This document shows, one piece after another, positions 39,544 through 48,592 of a stretch of DNA of 64,000 bases. How positions within the stretch are numbered: the first letter of the stretch is position 1; each line of letters begins with the position of its first letter. Source of the DNA: Mycobacterium colombiense (GTDB lineage Bacteria > Actinomycetota > Actinomycetes > Mycobacteriales > Mycobacteriaceae); NCBI RefSeq assembly GCF_001953985.1, contig NZ_MBEI01000058.1, positions 341,408 to 405,407 of the forward strand. Reading direction: 5' to 3'. The position numbers and the translations under genes are program-made. The notes below the pieces were generated by a model. That model made no database searches and was not told the origin of the DNA. It worked only from the letters and a program-made list of their open reading frames with translations.

Positions 39544-41604
39544 ATGAGCGCCCCCGCCAACCACGTCCCGCACGCCCCCATCCGGGTGCCTGCCGGGACC
39601 ACCGCGGCCGCTGCGGTGGGCGAAGCCGGGTTGCCGCGCCGGGGCGCGCCCGATGCGATCGTGGTGGTGCGCGACGTTGACGGCAAGCTGCGCGACCTGA
39701 GCTGGACGCCCGACGCCGACGCCGACGTCGTCCCGGTGGCCGCCAACACCGACGAGGGTCGCAGCGTCATCCGGCACTCGGCCGCACACGTGCTGGCTCA
39801 AGCCGTCCAGGACCTGTTCCCGCACGCCAAATTGGGGATCGGGCCGCCGATCACCGACGGGTTCTACTACGACTTCGACGTGACCGAACCGTTCACGCCG
39901 GAGGACCTGACCAAGCTGGAAAAGCGGATGCGCCAGATCGTCAAGGACGGTCAGCTGTTCGACCGCCGCGTCTACGCGTCCAAGGACGCGGCTCGCGCGG
40001 AGCTGGCCGACGAGCCCTACAAGCTCGAACTCGTCGACGACAAGTCCGGGGATCCCGACGTCATGGAGGTCGGCGGCGACGAGCTCACCGCCTACGACAA
40101 CCTGAATCCCCGCACCCGGGAACGGGTTTGGGGCGACCTGTGCCGGGGTCCGCACATCCCCACCACCAAGCACATCCCGGCGTTCAAGCTGACCCGCAGC
40201 TCGGCCGCCTACTGGCGCGGCGACCAGAGCAACGCCAGCCTGCAACGCATCTACGGCACCGCCTGGGAGTCGCAGGAGGCGCTGGACAAGCACCTGGAGC
40301 TGCTCGAGGAGGCGCAGCGCCGCGACCACCGCAGGCTGGGCGTCGAGCTGGACCTGTTCAGCTTTCCCGACGAAATCGGTTCCGGCCTGGCGGTTTTCCA
40401 TCCCAAGGGCGGCATCATCCGTCGCGAGCTGGAGGAGTACTCGCGACGCAAGCACATCGAGGCCGGGTACGAGTTCGTCAACACTCCGCATATCACCAAG
40501 GAGCAGCTGTACATCACCTCGGGCCACCTCGAGTGGTACGCCGACGGCATGTACCCGCCGATGCACCTCGACGCGGAGTTCAACCCGGACGGGACGGTGC
40601 GCAAGCCGGGGCAGGACTACTACCTCAAGCCGATGAACTGTCCGATGCACCACCTGATCTACCGGTCGCGCGGTCGGTCGTATCGCGAACTTCCGTTGCG
40701 GCTCTTCGAGTTCGGCAGCGTGTACCGCTACGAGAAGTCGGGCGTGGTGCACGGGCTGACCCGGGTGCGCGGCATGACTCAGGACGACGCCCACATCTAC
40801 TGCACGCGAGAGCAGATGCGCGACGAGCTGACCTCGCTGCTGCGCTTCGTGCTCGATCTGCTGGCCGACTACGGGCTCAACGACTTCTACCTGGAGCTGT
40901 CCACCAAGGACCCGGAGAAGTATTCGGGCTCCGACGAGATGTGGGACGAGGCCACCGAAGTCCTGCGGGAGGTCGCCGAAGCCTCCGGGTTGCATTTCGT
41001 TCCCGACCCCGGCGGTGCGGCGTTCTACGGCCCGAAGATCTCGGTACAGGTCAAGGACGCGCTGGGACGCAGCTGGCAGATGTCCACCATTCAGCTCGAC
41101 TTCAACATGCCCGACCGCTTCGAACTGGAATACACCGCGTCCGACGGGTCGCGGCAGCGGCCGGTGCTGATCCACCGGGCGCTGTTCGGGTCGATCGAGC
41201 GGTTCTTCGGCATCCTCACCGAGCACTACGCGGGAGCCTTCCCGGCGTGGCTGGCGCCGGTGCAGGCGGTGGGCATCCCGGTCGCCGACGAGCACGTGGA
41301 CTACCTGGAAAGCGTTGCCGCGCAACTCAAGTCGCACGGCGTGCGCGTCGAGGTGGACTCCAGCGACGACCGGATGGCCAAGAAGATCGTCAACCACACC
41401 GCCCAGCGGGTGCCGTTCATGTTGCTGGCCGGTGACCGCGACGTGCAGGCAGGCGCGGTCAGCTTCCGTTTCGGTGACCGCACGCAGATCAACGGTGTGC
41501 CCCGCGACAGCGCGGTCGAGGCGATCGTGAAGTGGATCGCCGATCGCGAGAATTCCGTGCCCACAGCAGAACTCGTGAAAGTGTCAAGTGGTGAGCGACC
41601 GTGA
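39544..41604 (+). CDS. thrS: Threonyl-tRNA synthetase
   Basis: A 686-residue class II aminoacyl-tRNA synthetase. The editing domain shows HSAAHVLAQA (H-x3-H). The catalytic core has the zinc ligand cysteine in PMNCPMH, motif 2 around FEFGSVYRYEKSG, and motif 3 in HRALFGSIERFFGIL. The C-terminal anticodon-binding domain ends the protein. The ATG at 39544 matches the start of M. tuberculosis ThrS from memory; an in-frame ATG at 39496 is an alternative. No T-box leader is present. Its stop overlaps the next start (GTGA). Confidence 0.97.
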   Translation: MSAPANHVPHAPIRVPAGTTAAAAVGEAGLPRRGAPDAIVVVRDVDGKLRDLSWTPDADADVVPVAANTDEGRSVIRHSAAHVLAQAVQDLFPHAKLGIGPPITDGFYYDFDVTEPFTPEDLTKLEKRMRQIVKDGQLFDRRVYASKDAARAELADEPYKLELVDDKSGDPDVMEVGGDELTAYDNLNPRTRERVWGDLCRGPHIPTTKHIPAFKLTRSSAAYWRGDQSNASLQRIYGTAWESQEALDKHLELLEEAQRRDHRRLGVELDLFSFPDEIGSGLAVFHPKGGIIRRELEEYSRRKHIEAGYEFVNTPHITKEQLYITSGHLEWYADGMYPPMHLDAEFNPDGTVRKPGQDYYLKPMNCPMHHLIYRSRGRSYRELPLRLFEFGSVYRYEKSGVVHGLTRVRGMTQDDAHIYCTREQMRDELTSLLRFVLDLLADYGLNDFYLELSTKDPEKYSGSDEMWDEATEVLREVAEASGLHFVPDPGGAAFYGPKISVQVKDALGRSWQMSTIQLDFNMPDRFELEYTASDGSRQRPVLIHRALFGSIERFFGILTEHYAGAFPAWLAPVQAVGIPVADEHVDYLESVAAQLKSHGVRVEVDSSDDRMAKKIVNHTAQRVPFMLLAGDRDVQAGAVSFRFGDRTQINGVPRDSAVEAIVKWIADRENSVPTAELVKVSSGERP

Positions 41605-42176
41605 GTGATCGCGAACCGGCCGAGCGGGGCACCGACGACACCATCCTGGACAGGGGGGTCGGCGAGGAGGATCACCTGCAGCGGTTGTGGACTCCGTACC
41701 GGATGACCTATCTGGCCGAAGCGCCGATGAAGCGCGACAACGGCAAGACCGAGCAGCCGTTCACCGACATTCCGCACCTCACCGACGAAGACGGTTTGGT
41801 GGTCGCCCGCGGCGAGCTCGTCTACGCCGTGCTCAACCTCTACCCCTACAACCCCGGACACCTGATGGTGGTGCCCTACCGTCGCGTCTCCGAGCTCGAG
41901 GACCTGACCGACCCGGAAAGCGCGGAGCTGATGTTCTTCATTCAGAAGGCGATTCGCGTCATCAAGAACGTCTCGCGGCCGCACGGTTTCAACGTCGGCC
42001 TGAACCTGGGGACGTCGGCCGGGGGGTCGCTGGCCGAACACCTGCACGTGCACGTGGTGCCGCGCTGGGGTGGCGACGCGAACTTCATCACCATCATCGG
42101 CGGGTCGAAGGTGATCCCGCAATTGCTGCGCGAGACGCGCCAGCTGCTGGCCACGGAGTGGACAAAGCAACCATGA
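41601..42176 (+). CDS. HIT-family Ap4A phosphorylase (Rv2613c-like)
   Basis: A 191-residue HIT-fold enzyme with the catalytic histidine triad in EHLHVHVVPRW near residue 147. The rest contains LNLYPYNPGHLMVVPYRR, the core of Rv2613c-type diadenosine tetraphosphate phosphorylases. It cleaves Ap4A to ATP and ADP with phosphate. The GTG at 41601 overlaps the thrS stop. Placing it after an aminoacyl-tRNA synthetase is sensible because synthetases make Ap4A. Confidence 0.9.
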   Translation: MSDREPAERGTDDTILDRGVGEEDHLQRLWTPYRMTYLAEAPMKRDNGKTEQPFTDIPHLTDEDGLVVARGELVYAVLNLYPYNPGHLMVVPYRRVSELEDLTDPESAELMFFIQKAIRVIKNVSRPHGFNVGLNLGTSAGGSLAEHLHVHVVPRWGGDANFITIIGGSKVIPQLLRETRQLLATEWTKQP

Positions 42177-42814
42177 GCAAAATGCCGTTCCTGTCGCGGG
42201 CGGCGTTCGCGCGGCTGACCGCTCCCACCGCACGGGCATGCCTGCGGCTGGGATTGACCCCCGACGTCGTCACCATCCTGGGCACCATCGTCGCGGTGGC
42301 CGGGGCGCTCACGCTGTTCCCGATGGGCAAGCTGTTCGCCGGCACGCTGGTGGTCTGGTTCTTCGTCCTCTTCGACATGCTCGATGGGGCGATGGCCCGG
42401 GAACGCGGCGGCGGCACCCGATTCGGCGCGGTCCTGGACGCCACCTGTGACCGGGTCAGCGACGGCGCGGTGTTCTGCGGGCTGCTGTGGTGGATCGTCT
42501 TCGGCCTGCACGACAAGCTGCTGGCGGTCGCCACGCTGATCTGCCTGGTCACCTCGCAGGTGATCTCCTACATCAAGGCCCGCGCCGAAGCCAGCGGGCT
42601 GCGCGGCGACGGCGGCCTGATCGAACGGCCGGAACGGCTGATCATCGTGCTCGTCGGCGCGGGCGTCTCCGACTTCCCGTTCGTCGCGTGGCCGCCCGCG
42701 CTGCCGGTCGCGATGTGGGTGCTGGCGGTGGCCAGCCTGGTCACCTGCGCGCAGCGGTTGCACGCGGTGCGGACCTCGCCCGGCGCGACCGATCGGTTGG
42801 TGAGCGAGCCGTGA
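42173..42814 (+). CDS. pgsA: Phosphatidylinositol phosphate synthase
   Basis: A 213-residue membrane enzyme of the CDP-alcohol phosphatidyltransferase family with six hydrophobic segments. The signature DGxxAR-x8-GxxxDxxxD is present: DGAMARERGGGTRF followed by GAVLDATCD, near residue 68. In mycobacteria it makes PI phosphate from CDP-diacylglycerol and inositol phosphate, the first step of PIM and LAM synthesis. It is coupled to the HIT gene and to the next gene by 4-base overlaps. Confidence 0.93.
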   Translation: MSKMPFLSRAAFARLTAPTARACLRLGLTPDVVTILGTIVAVAGALTLFPMGKLFAGTLVVWFFVLFDMLDGAMARERGGGTRFGAVLDATCDRVSDGAVFCGLLWWIVFGLHDKLLAVATLICLVTSQVISYIKARAEASGLRGDGGLIERPERLIIVLVGAGVSDFPFVAWPPALPVAMWVLAVASLVTCAQRLHAVRTSPGATDRLVSEP

Positions 42815-43797
42815 TTCCCACTCCGCCGGGCATGAACATGATTGGGGCGCAACGCCGGTTGGCCCGCCAGTTGGCGAGCCGGACGGTGGGCCGCCTGACG
42901 GGTGGGATGGGCGCCGACTGGGCGTATGCGTCCGGCTGGATGGCGGTGCGGGCGATGCCGGAGTTCGCCGCGCGCAACGCCTTTGAGGCCGGGGCGCGCT
43001 ACGCCGCCCGCGGCGGCGGCCCCGACCAACTGCGCAAGAACCTGGCCCGCGTGATCGGAATGGCGCCCGGGGAGGTGCCGGACTCGCTGATGCGGGCCTC
43101 GCTGGCCTCCTACGCCCGCTACTGGCGCGAGGCGTTCCGCCTGCCGGGCATGGACCTGGTCGAGGTGGGCCGCGCGCTGCACGACTCGGTGCTGGGGCGA
43201 GACCATATCGAGGCGGCGCTGTCCAGCGGCCGCGGCGCGGTGATCGCGTTGCCGCACAGCGGCAACTGGGACATGGCCGGGGTATGGCTGGCGCAGACAC
43301 ACGGCACCTTCACCACCGTCGCCGAGCGCCTCAAACCCGAGTCGCTGTACCGGCGCTTCATCGCCTACCGCGAGCGCCTCGGCTTCGAGGTGCTGCCGCT
43401 GTCCGGGGGAGAACGGCCGCCGTTCGACGTGTTGTGCGATCGGCTGCGGGACAACCGCGTGGTGTGCTTGATGGCCGAGCGCGACCTCACCCGCACCGGC
43501 GTGCAGGTCGACTTCTTCGGTGAGCCCACCCGGCTGCCGGCCGGGCCGGCGAAGCTCGCCATCGCGACCGGGGCGGCTCTGCTGCCGGCGCACTGCTGGT
43601 TCGAGGACCGGGGCTGGGGCGTCTCGATACACCCGCCGCTGGATTGCACCAGCGGCGACGTCGGCGCCATCACCCAGGCGATGGCCGATCAGTTCGAGAA
43701 GAACATCGCCGCCCGCCCCGAGGACTGGCACATGATGCAGCCGCAGTGGCTGGCCGACCTTCCCGAAGCCAAGCAGGCCCGGCTGAAGGACACCTGA
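42811..43797 (+). CDS. patA: Phosphatidylinositol mannoside acyltransferase (PatA-like)
   Basis: A 328-residue acyltransferase of the LpxL/HtrB-like family. The catalytic histidine lies in ALPHSGNWDMAG near residue 150, and the conserved glutamate in VCLMAERDLTRTGV near residue 222. It transfers palmitate to the mannose of PIM1/PIM2 on the cytoplasmic face. GTG at 42811 overlaps the pgsA stop, and its own stop overlaps pimA (TGATG). The order pgsA-acyltransferase-pimA is the conserved mycobacterial PIM operon. Confidence 0.9.
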   Translation: MIPTPPGMNMIGAQRRLARQLASRTVGRLTGGMGADWAYASGWMAVRAMPEFAARNAFEAGARYAARGGGPDQLRKNLARVIGMAPGEVPDSLMRASLASYARYWREAFRLPGMDLVEVGRALHDSVLGRDHIEAALSSGRGAVIALPHSGNWDMAGVWLAQTHGTFTTVAERLKPESLYRRFIAYRERLGFEVLPLSGGERPPFDVLCDRLRDNRVVCLMAERDLTRTGVQVDFFGEPTRLPAGPAKLAIATGAALLPAHCWFEDRGWGVSIHPPLDCTSGDVGAITQAMADQFEKNIAARPEDWHMMQPQWLADLPEAKQARLKDT

Positions 43798-44921
43798 TGC
43801 GGATCGGGATGGTGTGTCCCTACTCGTTCGACGTTCCGGGCGGGGTGCAGTCGCACGTTCTGCAGCTGGCCGAGGTGATGCGCGCCCGGGGTCACGACGT
43901 CAGCGTGCTCGCGCCGTCCTCGCCGCACGCCGTGTTGCCCGATTACGTCGTCTCGGCGGGCAAGGCCGTCCCGATTCCCTACAACGGGTCGGTGGCCCGG
44001 CTGCGGTTCGGGCCGGCCACCCACCGCAAGGTGAAAAAGTGGCTCGCCGAAGGCGATTTCGACGTGCTCCACCTGCACGAGCCCAACGCACCGAGCCTGT
44101 CCATGCTGGCCCTCAACATCGCCGAGGGCCCGATCGTGGCGACGTTTCACACGTCGACCACCAAATCGCTGACGCTGACGGTGTTTCAGGGCATCCTGCG
44201 ACCGATGCACGAGAAGATCGTCGGGCGGATCGCGGTCTCCGATTTGGCCCGCCGCTGGCAGATGGAGGCGCTGGGCACCGACGCGGTGGAGATCCCCAAC
44301 GGCGTCGATGTCGCCTCGTTCGCCTCGGCGCCGCGCATGGACGGCTACCCGCGCGCCGGCAAGACGGTGCTGTTCCTGGGCCGCTACGACGAGCCACGCA
44401 AGGGCATGTCGGTGCTGCTCGACGCGCTGCCGGGGCTGGTCGAGCGTTTCAGTGACGTGCAGCTGCTGGTCGTCGGCCGCGGTGACGAGGACCAATTGCG
44501 GGTCCAGGCAGGCGAATTGGTGGACCACATCCGCTTCCTCGGCCAGGTCGACGACGCCGGGAAGGCGTCGGCCATGCGCAGCGCCGACGCCTACTGCGCG
44601 CCCAACCTCGGCGGCGAGAGTTTCGGCATCGTTCTGGTCGAGGCGCTGGCCGCCGGCACCCCGGTGGTGGCGAGCGATCTGGACGCCTTCCGCCGCGTGC
44701 TGCGCAACGGCGACGTCGGGTGCCTGGTGCCCATCGGCGACGGCGACGCGCTTGCCGATGCGCTGATCGCGGTGCTGGAGGATGATGTGCTGCGGGAACG
44801 CTATGTGACGGCCGGATCGGCCGCTGTCCAGCGCTACGACTGGTCGGTGGTGGCCAGCCAGATCACGCGGGTATACGAGACGGTCGCCGCGTCAGGCGCC
44901 AAGGTTGAGGTGGCCACTTGA
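43797..44921 (+). CDS. pimA: PI alpha-mannosyltransferase PimA
   Basis: A 374-residue GT-B glycosyltransferase (GT4). The N-terminal Gly-rich loop SFDVPGGVQSHVLQL and the C-terminal GDP-mannose-binding E-x7-E motif in ESFGIVLVEALAAGTPVVAS near residue 275 are clear. It adds the first mannose to phosphatidylinositol. It is membrane-associated through an amphipathic region. It overlaps upstream and downstream genes by 1 base, so the whole set is translationally linked. Confidence 0.95.
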   Translation: MRIGMVCPYSFDVPGGVQSHVLQLAEVMRARGHDVSVLAPSSPHAVLPDYVVSAGKAVPIPYNGSVARLRFGPATHRKVKKWLAEGDFDVLHLHEPNAPSLSMLALNIAEGPIVATFHTSTTKSLTLTVFQGILRPMHEKIVGRIAVSDLARRWQMEALGTDAVEIPNGVDVASFASAPRMDGYPRAGKTVLFLGRYDEPRKGMSVLLDALPGLVERFSDVQLLVVGRGDEDQLRVQAGELVDHIRFLGQVDDAGKASAMRSADAYCAPNLGGESFGIVLVEALAAGTPVVASDLDAFRRVLRNGDVGCLVPIGDGDALADALIAVLEDDVLRERYVTAGSAAVQRYDWSVVASQITRVYETVAASGAKVEVAT

Positions 44922-45946
44922 TGACATGGCTGATCGTCGCCATCGCGGTCTTCGTCGCGGTGCTGGCGGTCTTCGGCGCGTGGGCGTACCGGACGGCCAA
45001 CCGGCTGGACCGGTTGCACGTCCGCTACGACCTGTCGTGGCAGGCGCTCGACGGCGCACTGGCGCGGCGCGCGGTGGTGTCGCGCGCCGTCGCCATCGAC
45101 GCCTATGGCGGTGCGTCCGAAGGGCGGCGGCTGGCGGCGCTGGCCGACGCCGCGGAGGGGGCGCCGCGGCCCGCGCGGGAAAACGCCGAGAACGAGCTGT
45201 CGGCCGCGCTGGCCGTCGTCGATCCGGCGTCGCTGCCGGCCGGGCTGATCGCCGAGCTGGCCGACGCCGGGGCCCGCGTGGTGCTGGCCCGTCGTTTCCA
45301 CAACGACGCGGTCCGGGACACCCTGGCGCTGGCCGAACGGCCCCTGGTGCGGCTGTTCCACCTCGGCGGAACCGCCGCGCTGCCCAGCTATTTCGAGATC
45401 GTCGAGCGGCCGCACGCGCTGGCCCACGGCGACCACGGCGTCCTCAACCACCGCACCTCGGCGCGCATCGTGCTGCTCGACGACACCGGCGCGGTGCTGC
45501 TGCTGTGCGGGTCGGATCCCGCGCTCGCTCACCAGCACGCGCCGAAGTGGTGGTTCACGGTGGGCGGGGAGGTGCAGCAGGGGGAGCGGCTGGCCGAGGC
45601 CGCCGCGCGAGAGCTGGCCGAGGAAACCGGTCTGCGGGTCGCGCCGGGCGAGATGGTCGGGCCGGTGTGGCGGCGCGACGAGGTCTTCGAGTTCAACGGC
45701 TCGCTGATCGACAGCGAGGAGTTCTACTTCGTCTACCGCACCCAGCGGTTCGAGCCGTCGCGCACGGGCCGAACCGAGCTGGAACGCAGCTACATCCACG
45801 GCCACCGCTGGTGTGACGCTGCTGACATCGCCGCGCTGGTAGCGGCGGGGGAGACCGTGTACCCCATGCAACTATCCGGACTGCTCACCGATGCGGCCGA
45901 GCAGGCCGGCGGCCGCACCCCCGGGCCGCTGCTGTCCATCCGCTGA
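44921..45946 (+). CDS. Membrane-anchored Nudix hydrolase with LemA-like N-terminus (Rv2609c-like)
   Basis: A 341-residue protein. Residues 3-23 form a membrane helix, then a helical region (LDRLHVRYDLSWQALDGALARR, shown in part) resembles LemA-type helices. The C-terminal part is a Nudix domain with the box G-x5-E-x7-R-E-L-A-E-E-T-G near residue 213. Its substrate is unknown; placement after pimA suggests a nucleotide-sugar or CDP-lipid. I chose the ATG at 44921 (TTG at 44918 possible), which touches the pimA stop. Confidence 0.85.
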   Translation: MTWLIVAIAVFVAVLAVFGAWAYRTANRLDRLHVRYDLSWQALDGALARRAVVSRAVAIDAYGGASEGRRLAALADAAEGAPRPARENAENELSAALAVVDPASLPAGLIAELADAGARVVLARRFHNDAVRDTLALAERPLVRLFHLGGTAALPSYFEIVERPHALAHGDHGVLNHRTSARIVLLDDTGAVLLLCGSDPALAHQHAPKWWFTVGGEVQQGERLAEAAARELAEETGLRVAPGEMVGPVWRRDEVFEFNGSLIDSEEFYFVYRTQRFEPSRTGRTELERSYIHGHRWCDAADIAALVAAGETVYPMQLSGLLTDAAEQAGGRTPGPLLSIR

Positions 45947-46016
45947 CTCCGTGGAGTCAACGCGGGCCAAAGCGCCTCATTAGACTGGGTCGACAACGGT
46001 TGAAGGAGATCATGCA

Positions 46017-46922
46017 GTGAGTACCGCCCACCCGAGCAACGGGCGAACCGGAACGGCGCGCGTCAAACGCGGCATGGCCGAGATGCTCAAGGGCGGCGTC
46101 ATCATGGACGTCGTCACCCCCGAGCAGGCCAAGATCGCCGAGGCCGCCGGCGCCGTCGCCGTCATGGCGCTGGAACGGGTGCCCGCCGACATCCGCGCGC
46201 AGGGCGGGGTGTCGCGGATGAGCGACCCGGACATGATCGAGGGCATCATCGCCGCGGTGACCATCCCGGTGATGGCCAAGGCCCGCATCGGCCACTTCGT
46301 CGAGGCGCAGATCCTGCAGAGCCTCGGCGTGGACTACGTCGACGAGTCCGAGGTGCTCACCCCCGCCGACTACACCCACCACATCGACAAGTGGAAGTTC
46401 ACCGTGCCGTTCGTGTGCGGCGCGACCAACCTCGGCGAGGCGCTGCGGCGCATCAGCGAGGGCGCGGCCATGATCCGCTCCAAGGGCGAAGCCGGGACCG
46501 GCGACGTCTCCAACGCGACCACGCACATGCGGGCGATCGGCGGCGAGATCCGCCGCCTGACATCGCTGTCCGAAGACGAATTATTTGTTGCCGCAAAGGA
46601 ATTGCAGGCCCCTTACGACCTCGTCGTCGAGGTGGCCCGGGCGGGCAAGCTGCCGGTCACGCTGTTCACCGCGGGCGGCATCGCCACCCCGGCGGACGCG
46701 GCGATGATGATGCAGCTCGGCGCCGAGGGCGTGTTCGTGGGTTCGGGCATCTTCAAGTCCGGCGATCCCGCTGCGCGCGCGGCCGCGATCGTCAAGGCGA
46801 CCACCTTCTACGACGATCCCGACGTGCTGGCCAAGGTGTCGCGCGGGCTGGGCGAGGCGATGGTGGGTATCAACGTCGAGCAGATCGCGGAGCCCCATCG
46901 GCTGGCCGAACGCGGCTGGTAA
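46017..46922 (+). CDS. pdxS: Pyridoxal 5'-phosphate synthase subunit PdxS
   Basis: A 301-residue (beta/alpha)8 synthase subunit. Catalytic lysines are in VMAKARIGHFVEAQIL (Lys near residue 87) and RSKGEAGTGDV near residue 157. KGGVIMDVVTPEQAKIAEA is the N-terminal signature. It makes PLP from ribose 5-phosphate and glyceraldehyde 3-phosphate using ammonia from PdxT. The GTG at 46017 has AAGGAG about 9 bases upstream. tesB intervenes between pdxS and pdxT, as in M. tuberculosis. Confidence 0.96.
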   Translation: MSTAHPSNGRTGTARVKRGMAEMLKGGVIMDVVTPEQAKIAEAAGAVAVMALERVPADIRAQGGVSRMSDPDMIEGIIAAVTIPVMAKARIGHFVEAQILQSLGVDYVDESEVLTPADYTHHIDKWKFTVPFVCGATNLGEALRRISEGAAMIRSKGEAGTGDVSNATTHMRAIGGEIRRLTSLSEDELFVAAKELQAPYDLVVEVARAGKLPVTLFTAGGIATPADAAMMMQLGAEGVFVGSGIFKSGDPAARAAAIVKATTFYDDPDVLAKVSRGLGEAMVGINVEQIAEPHRLAERGW

Positions 46923-46931
46923 AAACAGTCC

Positions 46932-47777
46932 GTGGCGATCGAAGAGATCCTCGATCTCGAGCAACTCGAGGTCAACATCTACCGTGGCAGCATCTTCAGC
47001 CCAGAGTCGGGATTCCTGCAGCGCACCTTCGGGGGCCACGTAGCCGGCCAGTCACTGGTGTCGGCGGTGCGCACCGTGGACCCGAAGTATCAGGTGCACT
47101 CGCTGCACGGGTATTTCCTGCGGCCCGGCGACGCCAAGGAGCGCACGGTTTTCATCGTCGAGCGCTCCCGCGACGGCGGCTCGTTCGCCACCCGGCGGGT
47201 GAACGCCATTCAGCACGGGGAGATCATCTTCAGCATGGGCGCCTCCTTCCATACCGATCAGGAGGGCATCCACCACCAGGACTCCATGCCGGCGGCGCCA
47301 CCACCGGACGGGCTGCCGGGGCTGAACTCGATCAAGGTCTTCGACGACGCCGGATTCAAGCAGTTCGAGGAGTGGGACGTCTGCATCGTGCCGCGCGAGC
47401 GCCTGCAGCTGCTGCCGGGCAAGGCATCCCAGCAGCAGGTCTGGTTCCGCCACCGCGACCCGCTGCCGGACGACCCCGTGCTGCACATCTGCGCGCTGGC
47501 CTACATGAGCGACCTCACCCTGCTCGGGTCGGCGCAGGTCACCCATCTCGACGTGCGGGAGCACCTGCAGGTGGCCTCGCTGGACCACGCGATGTGGTTC
47601 ATGCGCCCGTTCCGGGCCGACGAGTGGCTGCTCTACGACCAGAGCTCGCCGTCGGCCAGCGGCGGCCGTTCGCTGTGCCAGGGCAAGATCTTCACGCAGT
47701 CCGGCGAGATGGTCGCGGCCGTCATGCAGGAGGGGCTGACCCGCTTCAAACGCGGATACCAGCCGGCCAACCAGTGA
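46932..47777 (+). CDS. tesB: Acyl-CoA thioesterase II
   Basis: A 281-residue double-hotdog thioesterase. The N-terminal hotdog contains FGGHVAGQSLVSAVRTV and YFLRPGDAKERTVFIVERSRDGGSF. The catalytic triad region of the second hotdog includes SLDHAMWFMRPF (Asp) with the later Gln/Thr. It hydrolyses medium- to long-chain acyl-CoAs. The GTG start at 46932 is 9 bases after the pdxS stop, and its own stop overlaps pdxT by 4 bases, so it is a member of the same transcript. Confidence 0.93.
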   Translation: MAIEEILDLEQLEVNIYRGSIFSPESGFLQRTFGGHVAGQSLVSAVRTVDPKYQVHSLHGYFLRPGDAKERTVFIVERSRDGGSFATRRVNAIQHGEIIFSMGASFHTDQEGIHHQDSMPAAPPPDGLPGLNSIKVFDDAGFKQFEEWDVCIVPRERLQLLPGKASQQQVWFRHRDPLPDDPVLHICALAYMSDLTLLGSAQVTHLDVREHLQVASLDHAMWFMRPFRADEWLLYDQSSPSASGGRSLCQGKIFTQSGEMVAAVMQEGLTRFKRGYQPANQ

Positions 47778-48364
47778 GCGCCCCGCGGATCGGAGTCCTT
47801 GCGCTGCAGGGTGACACCCGCGAGCACCTGGCCGCCCTGCGCGAGGCCGGGGCCGAGTCGATGCCGGTGCGCCGGCGCGGCGAGCTCGAGGCGGTCGACG
47901 GGCTGGTCATTCCCGGTGGGGAATCGACCACCATGAGCCACCTGCTGCTCGACCTGGGCCTGCTGGAGCCGCTGCGGGGCCTGCTGGCGGACGGGTTGCC
48001 CGCCTACGGCGCCTGCGCCGGGATGATCCTGCTGGCCAGCGAGATCCTGGACGCCGGCGCGGGCGGGCGCGAGGCACTGCCGCTGCGCGCGATCGATATG
48101 ACGGTGCGGCGCAACGCTTTTGGACGTCAGGTCGATTCGTTTGAGGGTGACATCGCGTTCGCGGGGCTTAGCGACCCGGTACGCGCGGTGTTCATCCGCG
48201 CGCCCTGGGTCGAGCGCGCCGGTGACGGCGTGGAGGTGCTGGCCAGCGCGGCCGGGCACGTCGTCGCGGTGAAGCAGGGCCGCAAGCTGGCCACGGCTTT
48301 TCACCCGGAGATGACGGGCGACCGGCGCATCCACCACCTATTCGTCGACCTCGTCACCGGCTGA
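47774..48364 (+). CDS. pdxT: Pyridoxal 5'-phosphate synthase glutaminase subunit PdxT
   Basis: A 196-residue class I glutaminase that feeds ammonia to PdxS. The start is IGVLALQGDTREHLAAL, followed by IPGGESTTMSHLL. The catalytic cysteine is in AYGACAGMILLA near residue 79, and the His-Glu pair in AFHPEMTGD near residue 177. GTG at 47774 overlaps the tesB stop. A strong hairpin lies 58 bases downstream. Confidence 0.95.
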   Translation: MSAPRIGVLALQGDTREHLAALREAGAESMPVRRRGELEAVDGLVIPGGESTTMSHLLLDLGLLEPLRGLLADGLPAYGACAGMILLASEILDAGAGGREALPLRAIDMTVRRNAFGRQVDSFEGDIAFAGLSDPVRAVFIRAPWVERAGDGVEVLASAAGHVVAVKQGRKLATAFHPEMTGDRRIHHLFVDLVTG

Positions 48365-48422
48365 CGATCGGCCGGTTTGAACACCGGCCACGGCGGCACC
48401 GGCACCAGGTGATGTGTGAGTG

Positions 48423-48456
48423 CGAAACGCGCTAGCGAATGGGCTAGCTCGTTTCG
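48423..48456. terminator. Strong hairpin after pdxT
   Basis: Arms of 14 bases (48423-48436 and 48443-48456), with the motifs CGAAACG and CGTTTCG at the outer ends and GCTAGC at the inner ends, differ at only one position. The loop is GAATGG. There is no T-run, as is usual for mycobacterial terminators. It lies in the 228-base gap before the yebC gene. Confidence 0.6.
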
Positions 48457-48592
48457 AATGCGCCATATCCCCGCCCTGCTGTGACTCCTGGGGCATCTGA
48501 GGCGGCCGGGTAGTCGCCGGGCGACCCACCCCAACCGCCCACGTAGACTCGTCTGGCCACAAAAACAAGAGGACTTTTCAGATAGGACACCG

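Noticed and set aside
39514..41397. A 627-codon minus-strand frame over thrS
   Set aside because: Shadow of a gene with full class II synthetase motifs.
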